Assembly: GCF_001613405.1 (NCBI RefSeq)
Contig: NZ_BDCH01000011.1
Span: 62,001-126,000 of the forward strand
Length of the DNA: 64,000 nucleotides
Direction: 5' to 3'
DNA from: Nocardia crassostreae
GTDB lineage: Bacteria; Actinomycetota; Actinomycetes; Mycobacteriales; Mycobacteriaceae
Shown here: piece by piece, positions 17,931 through 27,093 of the stretch
Position numbering within the stretch: position 1 is the stretch's first letter
Layout of the letters: each line of letters begins with the position of its first letter
Made by a program: the position numbers and the translations under genes
The notes under the pieces: model-generated
Database searches by the model: none
Seen by the model: only the letters and a program-made list of their open reading frames with translations
What the model was told of the DNA's origin: nothing

Positions 17931-19382
17931 ATGGTGTCCGAAACCGAACTACTCGAGTCCATTCCCACACAACTCTGGATCGGCGGACCGGTGGACGCCG
18001 CGGGCGGCGCCACCTTCCCGGTGCACAATCCAGCCACCGGCGAGGTCATCGCGAATGTCGCCGACGCCACCCCCGCCGACGCCGTGCGCGCCCTCGACGC
18101 GGCCGTGGCCGTCCAGGCCGAGTGGGCCGCGACTCCGGCCCGGCAGCGCGGGGAGATCCTGCGCGCGGTCTTCGAGGCGATCACCGCGCGCGCCGAGGAA
18201 TTCGCCCTGCTGATGACCCTGGAAATGGGCAAGGCATTGCCGGAGTCGCGCAACGAGGTTCGCTACGGCGCGGAGTTCTTCCGCTGGTTCAGCGAGGAGG
18301 CCACCCGAATCCACGGCCGCTATCAGCCCGCCCCCGCGGGCACCGGCCGCATCCTGGTGCACAAACAGCCGGTCGGCCCGTGCCTGGCCATCACCCCGTG
18401 GAACTTCCCCCTCGCCATGGGCACCCGCAAGATCGGGCCCGCCCTGGCGGCGGGCTGCACCATGATCGTGAAACCGGCGGGGGAGACCCCGCTGACCATG
18501 CTGCTGCTGGCCCAGCTGTGCAGTGCGGCCGGTCTGCCCGACGGTGTGCTGTCGGTCATCACCACCAGCCGCTCCGGCGCGGTGACCGCCCCGCTGCTCA
18601 CCGATCCGCGGCTGCGCAAGCTCACCTTCACCGGCTCCACCCCGGTCGGCAAGAAGCTGGTGGAATCCGCCGCGCACGGATTGCTGCGCACCTCCATGGA
18701 ATTGGGCGGCAACGCCCCCTTCGTCGTCTTCGACGACGCCGATATCGACGCCGCCGTCCAGGGCGCCGTGCTGGCCAAGCTGCGCAATGGCGGCGAAGCC
18801 TGCACCGCCGCCAACCGCTTCCACGTCCAGAACTCGGTGCGCGCCGAGTTCACCGACAAACTCGTCGCCGCCATGGCCGAGTACAAGCTCGGCGCGGGCG
18901 CCGACCCGGCGACCACCCTGGGCCCGCTCATCAACGAGAACCAGCTCGACACCGTCAGCGAACTGGTCGACGACGCCGTCGCCGCGGGCGCCCAGGTGAA
19001 ACTCGGCGGCAAGGCCCCCTGCGGTCCCGGCTGGTTCTACCCCGCCACCGTCCTCACCGATATCCCGCCCCGCGCCCGCATCCTGCGCGAGGAGGTCTTC
19101 GGCCCGGTCGCCCCCATTGTCGGCTTCGATACCGAGGAACAGGGCCTGGCTGCCGCCAACGACACCGAATTCGGCCTGGTCGCATACGTTTTCACCAAGA
19201 ACCTGGACCGCGCCTTGCGTGTGGCCGAGGGCCTGGAAACCGGCATGGTCGGCATCAACCGCGGCGTCATCTCCGACCCGGCCGCCCCCTTCGGCGGCGT
19301 CAAACAATCCGGCTTCGGCCGCGAAGGCGGCTTCGAGGGCATCGAGGAGTACCTCAACACCAAATACATCGCCCTGCCCTGA
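17931..19382 (+). CDS. NAD(P)-dependent aldehyde dehydrogenase, succinate-semialdehyde type
   Basis: A 483-residue class-I aldehyde dehydrogenase. The catalytic Cys291 lies in GGEACTAANR and the general base Glu257 in MELGGN; the PWNFPLAMGTRKIGPALAAG cofactor region is intact. Overall resemblance is to GabD-type succinate-semialdehyde dehydrogenases (C-terminal GGVKQSGFGREGG), which oxidise succinate semialdehyde to succinate. Substrate assignment within this superfamily is uncertain. It is divergent from pgi and convergent with chorismate mutase, and it is not part of the corresponding M. tuberculosis block. Confidence 0.88.
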   Translation: MVSETELLESIPTQLWIGGPVDAAGGATFPVHNPATGEVIANVADATPADAVRALDAAVAVQAEWAATPARQRGEILRAVFEAITARAEEFALLMTLEMGKALPESRNEVRYGAEFFRWFSEEATRIHGRYQPAPAGTGRILVHKQPVGPCLAITPWNFPLAMGTRKIGPALAAGCTMIVKPAGETPLTMLLLAQLCSAAGLPDGVLSVITTSRSGAVTAPLLTDPRLRKLTFTGSTPVGKKLVESAAHGLLRTSMELGGNAPFVVFDDADIDAAVQGAVLAKLRNGGEACTAANRFHVQNSVRAEFTDKLVAAMAEYKLGAGADPATTLGPLINENQLDTVSELVDDAVAAGAQVKLGGKAPCGPGWFYPATVLTDIPPRARILREEVFGPVAPIVGFDTEEQGLAAANDTEFGLVAYVFTKNLDRALRVAEGLETGMVGINRGVISDPAAPFGGVKQSGFGREGGFEGIEEYLNTKYIALP

Positions 19383-19398
19383 GCGGAGATGTGAAGAA

Positions 19399-19429
19399 CC
19401 GCCCCGGGGGTAATGAACACCCGGGGCGG
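19399..19429. terminator. Hairpin between aldehyde dehydrogenase and chorismate mutase genes
   Basis: CCGCCCCGGG pairs with CCCGGGGCGG around an 11-base loop, between two convergent genes. There is no T-tract, as is usual in high-GC actinomycetes. Confidence 0.6.
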
Positions 19430-19479
19430 CCTCTGGAAAGCAGCCCCCGCTCGCACGAGAACCGCGTGGTTCGTGTCGC

Positions 19480-19839
19480 CTAGTGGCCGAGACGCCCGCG
19501 GCCGAGGCGGAGCAGCAGCATGGCGAGGGTGTGGCCCTCCTGACCCAGCTCGCTGAAGCGCTCCAGCACCTTCATCTCGCGAGAGTGCACCAGCTTCGGG
19601 CCGCCATTGGCCATGCGCGTGCGGCCGATGATGCGGGAAACCTCGGTGCGGCGTTTGATGGCGGCCAGGATCTCGGCGTCGAGCTTGTCGATTTCCTTGC
19701 GCAGCTTGTCGATCTCGACCTCGGAAGGCAGCGCGGTATCCGTGGGCAGGGCCGTCTCCGCAGGCACTGCAGCGTCCGATTCCAAGGCGGAGTCCGACCC
19801 GGTGGCAGGTTCGGATTGTCCCGTCGCAGAGATGCTCAT
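19480..19839 (-). CDS. Chorismate mutase, AroQ class
   Basis: A 119-residue protein that rearranges chorismate to prephenate for Phe/Tyr synthesis. After about 40 low-complexity Ser/Ala/Asp residues comes the all-helical AroQ domain (EIDKLRKEIDKLDAEILAAIKRR, then GGPKLVHSREMKVLERFSELG). ATG 19839 has AGGAG ten bases upstream; the frame is open further up but without such a site. The C-terminal LLLRLGRGRLGH matches the mycobacterial cytosolic enzyme Rv0948c, which is activated by complex formation with DAHP synthase. The gene order pgi, chorismate mutase, uvrD1 is also that of M. tuberculosis. Confidence 0.9.
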   Translation of the reverse strand: MSISATGQSEPATGSDSALESDAAVPAETALPTDTALPSEVEIDKLRKEIDKLDAEILAAIKRRTEVSRIIGRTRMANGGPKLVHSREMKVLERFSELGQEGHTLAMLLLRLGRGRLGH

Positions 19840-20157
19840 ACTTTCAACTCCTCGTGGTCCAGAACGTGGATCGGCCGACGGTACCGACCCGTTACCGATC
19901 GGTTCTTCACCAAGAATCTGACCTGTTCGGTCTACATTGTCTCCCCGAATGCGCGCTGCCCGTGAAACGTTTAGCAACAGCGCCGATCATGTGGCCAGTG
20001 TGCCACGAGTGGTGAGCCAAGCAAAACGAGTTCGTTTGTGAATCTCCTGAGTTTCCGTCCGCCATGTTCACCGCGCGTTCGCTCCACCGGCACTAATCGG
20101 ACACCTGAGCCGCCGGGCTTCATGCCTGTCGGTGTCCGCCGGTAGCGTGGATGGGCG
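19840..20157. other. 318-bp divergent promoter region
   Basis: It lies between the starts of chorismate mutase and uvrD1. Relative to its neighbours it is AT-richer around 19970-20050 and so probably holds both promoters. I see no coding sequence, repeat or clear operator. Confidence 0.6.
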
Positions 20158-22617
20158 ATGAACACGACGGTGGAGCAGGTGGAGCAGAAGACCGAGCAAT
20201 TGCTCGAGGGGTTGAACCCGCAACAGCGCGCCGCGGTGGTGCACACCGGGTCTCCGCTACTGATCGTGGCGGGCGCCGGATCAGGCAAAACAGCCGTGTT
20301 GACCCGGCGCATCGCCTACCTGCTCGCGGCCCGCGGCGTGCGCCCCGGCGAAATCCTGGCGATCACCTTCACCAATAAGGCAGCCGCCGAGATGCGCGAG
20401 CGCGTCTCCGGTCTGGTCGGCCCGCGCGCGGCCGGAATGTGGGTGTCCACCTTCCACTCCAGCTGCGTGCGAATCCTGCGAACCCAGGCCGGACTGGTGG
20501 CCGGGCTCAACTCCAACTTCTCCATCTACGACGCCGACGACTCGCGCCGCCTGCTGGCCATGATCAGCCGCGATTTCGACATCGACGCCAAGAAGTACAC
20601 GCCGCGCCTGCTGGCCACCGCCATCTCCAACCTCAAGAACGAGCTCATCGATCCCGAGCAGGCCGCCGCCGACGCCGAGACCGAGGACACCGAACTGCCG
20701 CGGCTGGTGGCCAAGGTCTACGACGAGTACCAACGTCGGCTGCGCGCCGCCAATGCCTTCGACTTCGACGATCTCATCGGCGAGACGGTGGCGCTGCTGC
20801 AACGGCATCCGCAGGTGGCCGAGTATTACCGGCGGCGCTTCCGGCACGTCCTGGTCGACGAATACCAGGACACCAACCACGTGCAGTACATCCTGGTGCG
20901 CGAGCTGGTCGGGCATCACCGCGGCGCCGCCTGGGGCGAGGACGACATCCCGGTCGCCGCCGACGACCGGGTACCGCCCAGCGAGCTGTGCGTGGTGGGT
21001 GACGCCGATCAGTCAATCTACGCCTTCCGCGGCGCGACCATCCGCAATATCGAGGAGTTCGAGCGCGACTTCCCGGATGCGGAAACCATTCTGCTGGAAC
21101 AGAACTACCGCTCCACCCAGCACATCCTGACCGCCGCCAACGCGGTCATCTCGCGCAATGAGGGCCGCCGCGAGAAGAAGCTGTGGACCGATTCCGGCGA
21201 CGGCGATCTGATCGTCGGCTACGTCGCGGACAACGAGCACGACGAGGCCTCCTTCGTCGCCCGCGAAATCGACAAACTGGTCGACCACGGCGACGCCAAC
21301 TACAACGACGTCGCCGTCTTCTACCGCACCAACAACAACTCCCGGGCGCTGGAAGAGATCTTCATCCGCATGGGCCTGCCCTACAAGGTGGTCGGCGGCG
21401 TCCGCTTCCACGAGCGCAAGGAAGTCCGCGATATCGTGGCCTACCTGCGCGTCCTGGAGAATCCGGACGATGCGGTGAGCCTGCGCCGGGTCCTCAACAC
21501 CCCCCGCCGCGGCATCGGCGACCGCGCCGAGGCCTGCGTCGCCGTGCACGCCGAACAGCGCAATATCGGCTTCGCACAGGCCCTTCGCGATGCCGCCGAC
21601 GGCAAGGTCGCCCTGCTCAATACCCGTGCCCAGCGCGCCATCGCCGGTTTCCTCGACCTGCTCGGCGAGATCCGCGCCGCGGGCGCACAGGACGATGTGG
21701 ACTTCCCGGATGTCGGCACCGTGGTGGAGGCCGTCCTCGACCGCACCGGCTACCGCGCCGAACTCGAGGCCTCCGACGATCCCCAGGACGGCGCGCGCCT
21801 GGACAACCTCAATGAGTTGGTCAGCGTCGCCCGCGAATTCAGCTCCGAGGCCCGCAACAATGTCGAGGCCGCCCGTGCCGAGGGCCTGCTGCCCGAACCG
21901 GCCGAGGGCGAACCCGATCCCGGTTCCCTCGCCGCCTTCCTCGAACGCGTATCCCTCGTCGCCGACACCGACCAGATTCCGGACGAGGGCTCCGGCGTGG
22001 TCACCCTCATGACCCTGCACACCGCCAAGGGCCTGGAATTCCCGGTCGTCTTCGTCACCGGCTGGGAGGACGGCCAGTTCCCGCATATGCGCGCCCTGGG
22101 CGACCCCACCGAACTCGCCGAGGAACGCCGCCTGGCCTATGTGGGCATCACCCGGGCGCGCAAGCGTCTGTACCTGACCCGGGCCGTGGTGCGTTCGGGC
22201 TGGGGGCAGCCGGTATCGAATCCGGAATCCCGGTTCTTGCAAGAGATTCCGGCTCACCTCCTGGATTGGCGGCGGCTCGAGCCCGCACCGTCGCAGAGCG
22301 GTCGCGGTATGCGCCGTCGCGGCGAGGACGAAGGCTTCGAACGGGATTGGACGCGCGGCGACGGCTGGGCCGAACAGCGGCCCGGAATGCGCGGCGAACG
22401 CCGCCCCGCGCCCGCCGCGAGCGGTGCGGCGGGTAAACGGAACAACAGCGGTCTGGTGCTGGCGGTGGGCGATCGGGTCAGTGATGACAAATACGGTCTC
22501 GGCCGGGTCGTCGCCGCGGAGGGATTCGGCGCGCTGGCAACGGTGACAATCGATTTCGGCACCGCGGGCAAGATTCGGCTCATCCCGCAGTACAGCCGTA
22601 CCCTCATAAAACTGTAA
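20158..22617 (+). CDS. pcrA: ATP-dependent DNA helicase UvrD1/PcrA
   Basis: An 819-residue superfamily 1A helicase, 3'-to-5', acting in nucleotide-excision repair and, in mycobacteria, with Ku. Walker A VAGAGSGKTAVLTRR lies at residues 37-51, the DEYQDTN Walker B motif at 234-240, then GDADQSIYAFRGA (motif III) and VTLMTLHTAKGLEFPVVF near residue 615. The C-terminal tail (VLAVGDRVSDDKYGLGRVVAAEG) is the Tudor-like RNA-polymerase-binding domain of PcrA. ATG 20158 is followed by VEQVEQKTEQLLEGLNPQQ, the usual N-terminus. It is the syntenic equivalent of Rv0949. Confidence 0.95.
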   Translation: MNTTVEQVEQKTEQLLEGLNPQQRAAVVHTGSPLLIVAGAGSGKTAVLTRRIAYLLAARGVRPGEILAITFTNKAAAEMRERVSGLVGPRAAGMWVSTFHSSCVRILRTQAGLVAGLNSNFSIYDADDSRRLLAMISRDFDIDAKKYTPRLLATAISNLKNELIDPEQAAADAETEDTELPRLVAKVYDEYQRRLRAANAFDFDDLIGETVALLQRHPQVAEYYRRRFRHVLVDEYQDTNHVQYILVRELVGHHRGAAWGEDDIPVAADDRVPPSELCVVGDADQSIYAFRGATIRNIEEFERDFPDAETILLEQNYRSTQHILTAANAVISRNEGRREKKLWTDSGDGDLIVGYVADNEHDEASFVAREIDKLVDHGDANYNDVAVFYRTNNNSRALEEIFIRMGLPYKVVGGVRFHERKEVRDIVAYLRVLENPDDAVSLRRVLNTPRRGIGDRAEACVAVHAEQRNIGFAQALRDAADGKVALLNTRAQRAIAGFLDLLGEIRAAGAQDDVDFPDVGTVVEAVLDRTGYRAELEASDDPQDGARLDNLNELVSVAREFSSEARNNVEAARAEGLLPEPAEGEPDPGSLAAFLERVSLVADTDQIPDEGSGVVTLMTLHTAKGLEFPVVFVTGWEDGQFPHMRALGDPTELAEERRLAYVGITRARKRLYLTRAVVRSGWGQPVSNPESRFLQEIPAHLLDWRRLEPAPSQSGRGMRRRGEDEGFERDWTRGDGWAEQRPGMRGERRPAPAASGAAGKRNNSGLVLAVGDRVSDDKYGLGRVVAAEGFGALATVTIDFGTAGKIRLIPQYSRTLIKL

Positions 22618-22915
22618 GGGCATTATGAGCCATTTATTAGGATCTGACCTGCATGGATGTGATCCGCGTCCCGGTGAGGCAACTCACTGTTTCCGGTGCC
22701 GCGGATCATTGGAATGTATTTCCGGTACCGGCGAAGTGCGTCTTTACGAAATGTCTACGGCCCCTTTCGGATAGCCGACCCATGGAAATTACGTACCGGA
22801 CATCCGGATAGGTGTCGAAAATTCCGCGGTGCTGTTCTAGATTCTGGATCGCGCCGTATTCAGCGTCGATCGGTGCATTCGAAATTCGCATTTCCGAATA
22901 CACGGAGCGACTGCC
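22618..22915. other. 298-bp region before the mannitol dehydrogenase gene
   Basis: This stretch is AT-richer than its surroundings (22700-22900) and carries no credible gene. It probably contains the promoter of the sugar-alcohol cassette. The base composition differs enough from both neighbours to suggest an insertion boundary. Confidence 0.5.
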
Positions 22916-24445
22916 ATGGGCACTTCCACCGTTATCGGTTCCAGCACAACCCCCTCGCCGCGGCTCGGGGTTGGAACGCTACAGCGACTCCCGCGGACCG
23001 TCACCCGCCCTGCCTACACGCCACAGGGCCTGGGCACCGGCATCGTGCATCTGGGCTGCGGCGCCTTCCACCGGGCGCATCAGGCCCTGATCACCCAGCA
23101 CGCCATGGCCGCCACCGGGGACCGGCGCTGGGGCATCGCCGCCGTCGCCATGTCCCGCCCCGATATCGTCACCGCGCTGCGCGCGCAGGACAACCTGTAC
23201 ACCACCCTGCTGCGCGACAGCTCCGGCGTGCGCGCCGAGGTCGTCGGCGCCATTACCGCGGCCGTGCACGCGCCCTCGGATCGCCTCGGGGTGACGCGGC
23301 GGATAGCCGATCCGCGCGTGCGCCTGGTCACGCTGACCGTCACCACCGGCGGCTACTGCGTCTCACCCGTCACCGGGCAGTTGGACGTGAGCAGCGATCC
23401 GGTACGACACGATCTGCGCTGCGCGGCGAACCCGTGCACCGCCATCGGCATGCTGGTGGGCGGGTTGCAGGCGGTGCGCCGCCGCGGCGGCGCACCGCCC
23501 GTAGTCATCAGCTGCGACAACCTCTCCGGCAACGGCCGCCAATTGCGCGGTGCGGTCCTGGGTTTCGCGGCCATGCGGGACGACCGGCTGGTGGACTGGA
23601 TCGCGCGCAATGTGCAATTCCCGTGCAGTGTGGTGGATCGCATCGTGGCCTCCGCCGGTCCGGCCGACGAGGAGGTGACGCGCGGCTGGCTCGGCGGCCT
23701 CGACGATCGCGCACCGGTCTCGGCCGAGCCCTTCCTGACCTGGACCATCGAGGATTTCACCGGGGAGCGCCCGCGCTGGGAACTGGCCGGTGCGCGCTTC
23801 GTCGGCGATGTCACCGACTACGAACTGGCGAAACTGCGGCTGCTCAACGGCACCCATATGCTGCTCGCCTACTTGGGCGCCCTCGCCGGGCACGAGACCG
23901 TCGCCGCGGCCGGGGCGGATCCGATGATGGCCGCCCTGGCCCGCCAGTTCATGCTGTACGAGCAGGGCTCGACCCTGAACCTGCCGGGCCACGAATTGCG
24001 CCGCACCGTGGACGAACTGCTGCGCCGGTTCCGCAATCCGGCCATCCGCCACGAGATGCGCCGGGTGGGCCGCAATGGCTCGGAGAAGATGACGGCGCGC
24101 GTCACCGACGCCATGCGGGAGAACCTCGCGACCGGTCGGCCGATACCGGGCGCGGTGCTGCTGATCGCGTCGTGGATCCGCTGGTTCGAGCTGTGAGGCA
24201 GCGGCAATCCGGTCTCGGAGGTGATCGATCCGCGCGCCGAGGCGCTCGCGGGCCTGGCCGCCATCGCCGATCCGCACCTGCGGGCCCGGGCCTTTCTTGC
24301 CCGCACCGATATCTTCGGTGAGCTGCCGCAGCGGGATCGGATCCAGCGCGAGGTGGGCGATGCACTGGCCGAACTGGCCCGCGATAACGTCGTCGATGTG
24401 ATCGAGCGACGACTGTTCCGCACCGAAATCGGGCGCGCCGCATGA
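22916..24445 (+). pseudogene. Mannitol dehydrogenase family protein, interrupted by an in-frame TGA
   Basis: The frame is open from ATG 22916 to the TGA at 24194-24196 (426 codons), then continues in the same frame with PVSEVIDPRAEALAGLAAIADP up to 24445, for 509 codons in all. Family features flank the stop on both sides: N-terminal IVHLGCGAFHRAHQA (NAD-binding), and the catalytic Lys region AKLRLLNGTHMLLAYLG. These long-chain dehydrogenases oxidise mannitol or related polyols to ketoses. The read-through end overlaps the next gene as ATGA, so the full-length frame is the evolved one. A CGA-to-TGA change or a sequencing error are the simplest explanations. Confidence 0.85.
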
Positions 24446-25158
24446 CCGCGCCCGGCCGGACCGACCCGCCCGTGCGCGCGGTCGTCTTCGATATGGACGG
24501 GCTACTGCTCGACTCCGAACGCCTGGCCGTCGAATCGCTGCTCGCCTCCGGCGCCGGGATCGGCTACGAGCTCTCGGACGAGTTCTGCCACAGCCTCATC
24601 GGCATGCCCGCCGACCGCTGTCGCGAACTGGCCGCCGCCGCCCACGGTCCCGACTTCCCGCTCGACGAGTTCTTCCGGCGGCACGAGGCCACCATTGCCG
24701 AGCTGGTCGACGCGGGCCGCCTCACCACCAAACCCGGTGTCGCCGAACTGCTCGACGAACTCGACCGCCGCGGCATCCCGCGCGCCATCGCCACCTCCTC
24801 CGGTCGCGACCGCGCCCGCCACCGCCTGCGGGCGGCCGGACTCGCCGACCGCTTCCACGCCATCGTGACCCGGCAGGACGTCACCCGCGGCAAACCGCAT
24901 CCCGAGCCCTGCCTGACCGCGACCGCGGCCCTGGGCGCGCTGCCGGAATACACACTGGCCTGCGAGGATTCACCCAATGGGCTGCGTGCCGCCCATGCCG
25001 CGGGCCTGCGCTGCGTCCTGATCCCCGATCTGGTTCCCCCGACGCCCGAGACCCGGCGGCTCGCCCATCGCGTGTACCCGGATCTGTTGCATGTCATCGG
25101 CTATATCGCCACGGTGAACGGCCCGGCGACCGTGAGCCCGGGTGCCGGGCGCGCGTAA
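24442..25158 (+). CDS. HAD-superfamily phosphatase (beta-phosphoglucomutase-like)
   Basis: A 238-residue haloacid-dehalogenase hydrolase. Motif I is VVFDMDGLLLDSERL, where the first Asp is the nucleophile. Motif II is IATSSGR and motif III/IV is RGKPHPEP...CEDSPNG. The cap domain lies between motifs I and II, as in sugar-phosphate phosphatases and beta-phosphoglucomutases. It starts at ATG 24442, overlapping the last codon of the mannitol dehydrogenase frame. The pairing suggests dephosphorylation of a hexitol or hexose phosphate in a polyol pathway, but that is inference from neighbourhood. Confidence 0.85.
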   Translation: MTAPGRTDPPVRAVVFDMDGLLLDSERLAVESLLASGAGIGYELSDEFCHSLIGMPADRCRELAAAAHGPDFPLDEFFRRHEATIAELVDAGRLTTKPGVAELLDELDRRGIPRAIATSSGRDRARHRLRAAGLADRFHAIVTRQDVTRGKPHPEPCLTATAALGALPEYTLACEDSPNGLRAAHAAGLRCVLIPDLVPPTPETRRLAHRVYPDLLHVIGYIATVNGPATVSPGAGRA

Positions 25159-25196
25159 TCGACCGCGCCGCGGCGGATTACCGAGAAATCTACGAT

Positions 25197-26585
25197 TCAG
25201 TCGCGCTGCGGCCCGAGGCCGATGCCGCGGGAGGCCAGCCACGGAATCGGGTCGATCTTGTCGACGCCATTGAGCCACACCTCGAAATGGCAGTGCGGGC
25301 CGGTGGAGAAGCCGCGGTTGCCGACCGTGGCGATCTGGTCACCGGCCATGACGCGCTGGCCCTGGGACACCGTGGCGGTGTCGATGTGGCCGTAGATGGT
25401 CACGGTGCCGTCGTCGTGCAGCAGGCGGACCCACATACCGAAACCCGAAGCCGGACCGGACTCGAGCACCGTGCCGTCGGCCACCGCGTAGATCGGGGTG
25501 CCGATGGGCGCGGCCACGTCGATACCGGTGTGCTGCACGCCCCAGCGAATGCCGTAGCCGGAGGTGAAGTTTCCGGATGCGAACTTCGCGAACAGCGGGC
25601 GCAGCTTCGCGGCTTCCTGGGCGGCCAAGTCCGCGGCGTACTGCTGGCCCTTGCGGAGGATGCCGTTGAACTGATTGATGTCAACGGGGGCGGACACATT
25701 CAGGACCTGCGGGGAGCCCTCGGGGGCCGCCTCGGCGAGTCCGATGGTCTCGGCTCCCGCGGCGATATCGCGCACCTGGGCCGCGGCCTGGAAGTCGACA
25801 TTGTCATTGTGCGGAGTGGTGGTGGTCTCCATACCGGTCTGTCCCGCGGCCACCACCGCGCCCGCGGCCACCGCCACGACGGCGGCGCGGCCCTTGAGCG
25901 AGGCCGGGGGAGCCGGGAGGCGATGCGCCCCACCGGCGCGGCGACGGCCGCCGGAGCGGGTCGCGCGCGGTTCGTCGTCCGAATCCGCTGCGGGCGCGGC
26001 GCGATCGATGGGGGCGCCGTCACCGGCGAAGTCGAGCCGCTCGCCCGAGGCGGTGCGGAAGCTGTAGGCCGGGCGGTACTGATCCGACGGGGTCGGGTCG
26101 GCGGTCGGATCCCAGTTGGTGCGGGACTGACCGGCCCAGTCGTCCGGATTGGGGACGGCCCAGCCATTGGTGGTGGCGGTGGGCTCGAAATCGGCGGGCG
26201 CGGAGTTCCATTCGGAATTCGACGCGTCCCAGCCGGATTCGGCATTGTCGTCCCAGGAGGACTGCTCGTGTTCGTTCCAGGCGGCCCGACCGTCCCAGGC
26301 GGGGGCGTTCTCCCACCCGTGCCGGTCCTCCCAACCGGGTTGGGCGCCCGCCCATTCCGACTGCGGTTCGACGGGGGCCTGCCACTGCTGGGCGTTTCTC
26401 CAGTCGTCCTGGTGCCAGTTGTCCCCGGCGTCCCAGGATCGCGCCGCGCCCCACTCGCCGTGGGCGACCTGGGCGCTGGCCTGGGGGGCCTCGAAAGAGG
26501 TGGCGCCGCCGTAGTTCTCGGATTCCTCGCGGTATCGGTGGCCGTGTTTGGCGCGATGGCGGGAGGGGAAGGGACCGTCGCTCAT
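25197..26585 (-). CDS. M23 (LytM/gp37-type) peptidoglycan endopeptidase, membrane-anchored
   Basis: A 462-residue cell-wall hydrolase. Residues 1-220 are a hydrophilic, Trp- and Gln-rich disordered region (many W-Q/N-D repeats) facing the cytoplasm. A single membrane helix (AAVVAVAAGAVVAAG) follows. The last 130 residues are the M23 domain with the zinc ligands HTGIDVAAPIGTP and HCHFEVW, plus the YGHIDTATV active-site strand. It should cut peptide stems in peptidoglycan. ATG 26585 starts MSDGPFPSRHRAKH; a longer frame to 26744 lacks support. M. tuberculosis Rv0950c occupies the same place between uvrD1 and sucC. Confidence 0.9.
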   Translation of the reverse strand: MSDGPFPSRHRAKHGHRYREESENYGGATSFEAPQASAQVAHGEWGAARSWDAGDNWHQDDWRNAQQWQAPVEPQSEWAGAQPGWEDRHGWENAPAWDGRAAWNEHEQSSWDDNAESGWDASNSEWNSAPADFEPTATTNGWAVPNPDDWAGQSRTNWDPTADPTPSDQYRPAYSFRTASGERLDFAGDGAPIDRAAPAADSDDEPRATRSGGRRRAGGAHRLPAPPASLKGRAAVVAVAAGAVVAAGQTGMETTTTPHNDNVDFQAAAQVRDIAAGAETIGLAEAAPEGSPQVLNVSAPVDINQFNGILRKGQQYAADLAAQEAAKLRPLFAKFASGNFTSGYGIRWGVQHTGIDVAAPIGTPIYAVADGTVLESGPASGFGMWVRLLHDDGTVTIYGHIDTATVSQGQRVMAGDQIATVGNRGFSTGPHCHFEVWLNGVDKIDPIPWLASRGIGLGPQRD

Positions 26586-27093
26586 CGGAGTCGATCCTGG
26601 CGGTGGAGCTGGGCCGACGCATCCTCTACGGAGCGGCTCTTCACCTGCGGAGCGCTGTGCTGCGTCAAGCCTGCCGTCCTCCTGTCGTGACCGGGTTGTG
26701 ACATCGACCGCATCGACGGTAACGAAACGATTGCGGGTCAGCAAGCGATGGGCATGGTTCGGCGCAAACGTATGACATTCATCACGTTCTGCTCCGCGAT
26801 AGCCTCACTGTGCTCCGGGTAACCAAGTGAGGCTTTTCCGCGATAACATGTAGTAGTTCCCATCACTCGCGGGGGTTCGTGTTCTCTACCTGGCGCGCGG
26901 TCAACAAGCTACCGGCGAGTAGGTTCTGCCAGGCGTTTTGACGCCGCAGAGACAGTACCGTGACCTGTGCCACTTAGGCTGTATGCGGCTGATTTCGGCT
27001 CCATGTGACTGATTAGAGTCCGATCGACCCGCCTCCGACGACGGGCCGCCAACACAGACGTTGTCACAACAACGCAGACGAGACGGTGAGTAC
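26586..27093. other. 508-bp divergent promoter region of the M23 and sucCD genes
   Basis: It separates the M23 peptidase start from sucC. It contains a 9-bp inverted repeat flanked by 9-bp direct repeats (26793-26845). No coding frame is convincing. A c-di-AMP (ydaO-type) riboswitch, common before actinobacterial wall hydrolases, was looked for and its conserved core was not found. Confidence 0.5.
26793..26845. repeat. Inverted repeat bracketed by direct repeats
   Basis: AGCCTCACT (26801-26809) pairs with AGTGAGGCT (26826-26834) and is followed by TTT. The nine-base TCCGCGATA occurs at 26793-26801 and again at 26837-26845 as flanking direct repeats. The arrangement recalls a target-site duplication around a very short inverted-repeat element, or a transcriptional attenuator. 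Confidence 0.5.

Noticed and set aside
22706..22903. A 65-codon minus-strand frame before the mannitol dehydrogenase gene
   Set aside because: No ribosome site, no recognisable domain and a composition like the surrounding non-coding DNA.
26586..26744. A 53-codon upstream extension of the M23 peptidase
   Set aside because: No family resemblance and no start signal; the MSDGPF start fits the mycobacterial counterpart.
26586..27093. A c-di-AMP riboswitch before the M23 gene
   Set aside because: The conserved ydaO-type core sequences were not found on the minus strand.
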